Shown: piece after piece, positions 5,850 to 5,922 of the stretch | Layout: the number at the start of each line of letters is the position of its first letter | Position numbering within the stretch: the stretch's first letter is position 1 | Assembly (NCBI GenBank): GCA_963632245.1 | Contig: CAVGTF010000127.1 | Coordinates: 1-5,922, forward strand | DNA: 5,922 nt | Direction of reading: 5' to 3' | From: UBA1724 sp963632245 | GTDB lineage: Bacteria; Verrucomicrobiota; Lentisphaeria; Oligosphaerales; Oligosphaeraceae | Made by a program: the position numbers and the translations under genes | Notes under the pieces: generated by a model | Databases searched by the model: none | Told to the model about the DNA's origin: nothing | Seen by the model: only the letters and a program-made list of their open reading frames with translations

Positions 5850-5897
5850 GCCGCCCCCGTGCCCCCTGCCTAATTTCTTCCGCCTTGGAAGGCGGTG
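5850..5897. repeat. GC-rich motif, copy 2, with ccgcctt/aaggcgg hairpin
   Basis: Same order of blocks as copy 1, 122 bp further on: gccg, five C, gtgc, a spacer of similar length, cttccgcctt and ggcggtg. Here the end forms a perfect inverted repeat, ccgcctt (5880-5886) with aaggcgg (5889-5895). No gene is visible in 5650-5922 apart from these sites and the DUF4838 leader; the sequence beyond 5922 may hold the gene this region belongs to. Confidence 0.6.
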
Positions 5898-5922
5898 CGG
5901 TGCGCGTTCTCGGGCCGCTCCA

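Overview
The window holds three complete genes, all on the minus strand, separated by G+C-rich intergenic DNA dense in repeats and hairpins. In transcription order (right to left) they are: a large secreted DUF4838/CBM9-type carbohydrate-active protein (3283-5649), a secreted family 5 ABC-transporter solute-binding protein most like YejA (1358-3106), and the cytoplasmic folate enzyme FolD (193-1080). No RNA gene, transposase, CRISPR array or plus-strand gene could be supported.

The organism is probably a Gram-negative bacterium of the PVC group. DUF4838 proteins with a C-terminal CBM9-like domain are typical of Lentisphaerota, Verrucomicrobiota, Kiritimatiellota and Planctomycetota. Export signals on two of three genes, G+C-rich coding DNA and the absence of Shine-Dalgarno sequences fit this, but the assignment is an inference and should be held loosely.

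The most distinctive content lies between the genes. An 82-bp unit occurs twice in tandem at 1-164, with a third partial unit ending exactly at the folD stop codon. It occurs again at 3188-3269, with a partial unit running into the DUF4838 stop codon. Each unit is modular: a run of 7-bp repeats (core ACTA, read on the plus strand), a hairpin 'A' and a hairpin 'B' with a GAAGAG loop. Hairpin B plus heptads, without A, recurs at 1219-1285 and 3140-3187, and an inverted fragment of B lies at 5752-5772. On the gene-sense strand each heptad contains TAG. Because 7 is not a multiple of 3, the heptads place stop codons in all three frames just after folD and DUF4838. A separate cluster of close-packed inverted repeats occupies 1143-1245, between folD and the solute-binding protein.

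Region by region: 1-192 tandem repeat array; 193-1080 folD; 1081-1357 pyrimidine-rich leader of folD, hairpin cluster, B module, heptads and a G-rich tract; 1358-3106 solute-binding protein; 3107-3282 leader, B module and a full 82-bp unit; 3283-5649 DUF4838 protein; 5650-5922 leader with a possible promoter flanked by direct repeats, then a duplicated GC-rich motif and a palindrome, with no gene seen. The three proteins share no evident pathway. The DUF4838 protein probably acts on an extracellular glycan and the solute-binding protein captures an oligopeptide-like ligand, while FolD is housekeeping one-carbon metabolism. Their shared strand could allow read-through, but gaps of 176 and 277 bp filled with structured repeats argue against a tight operon.
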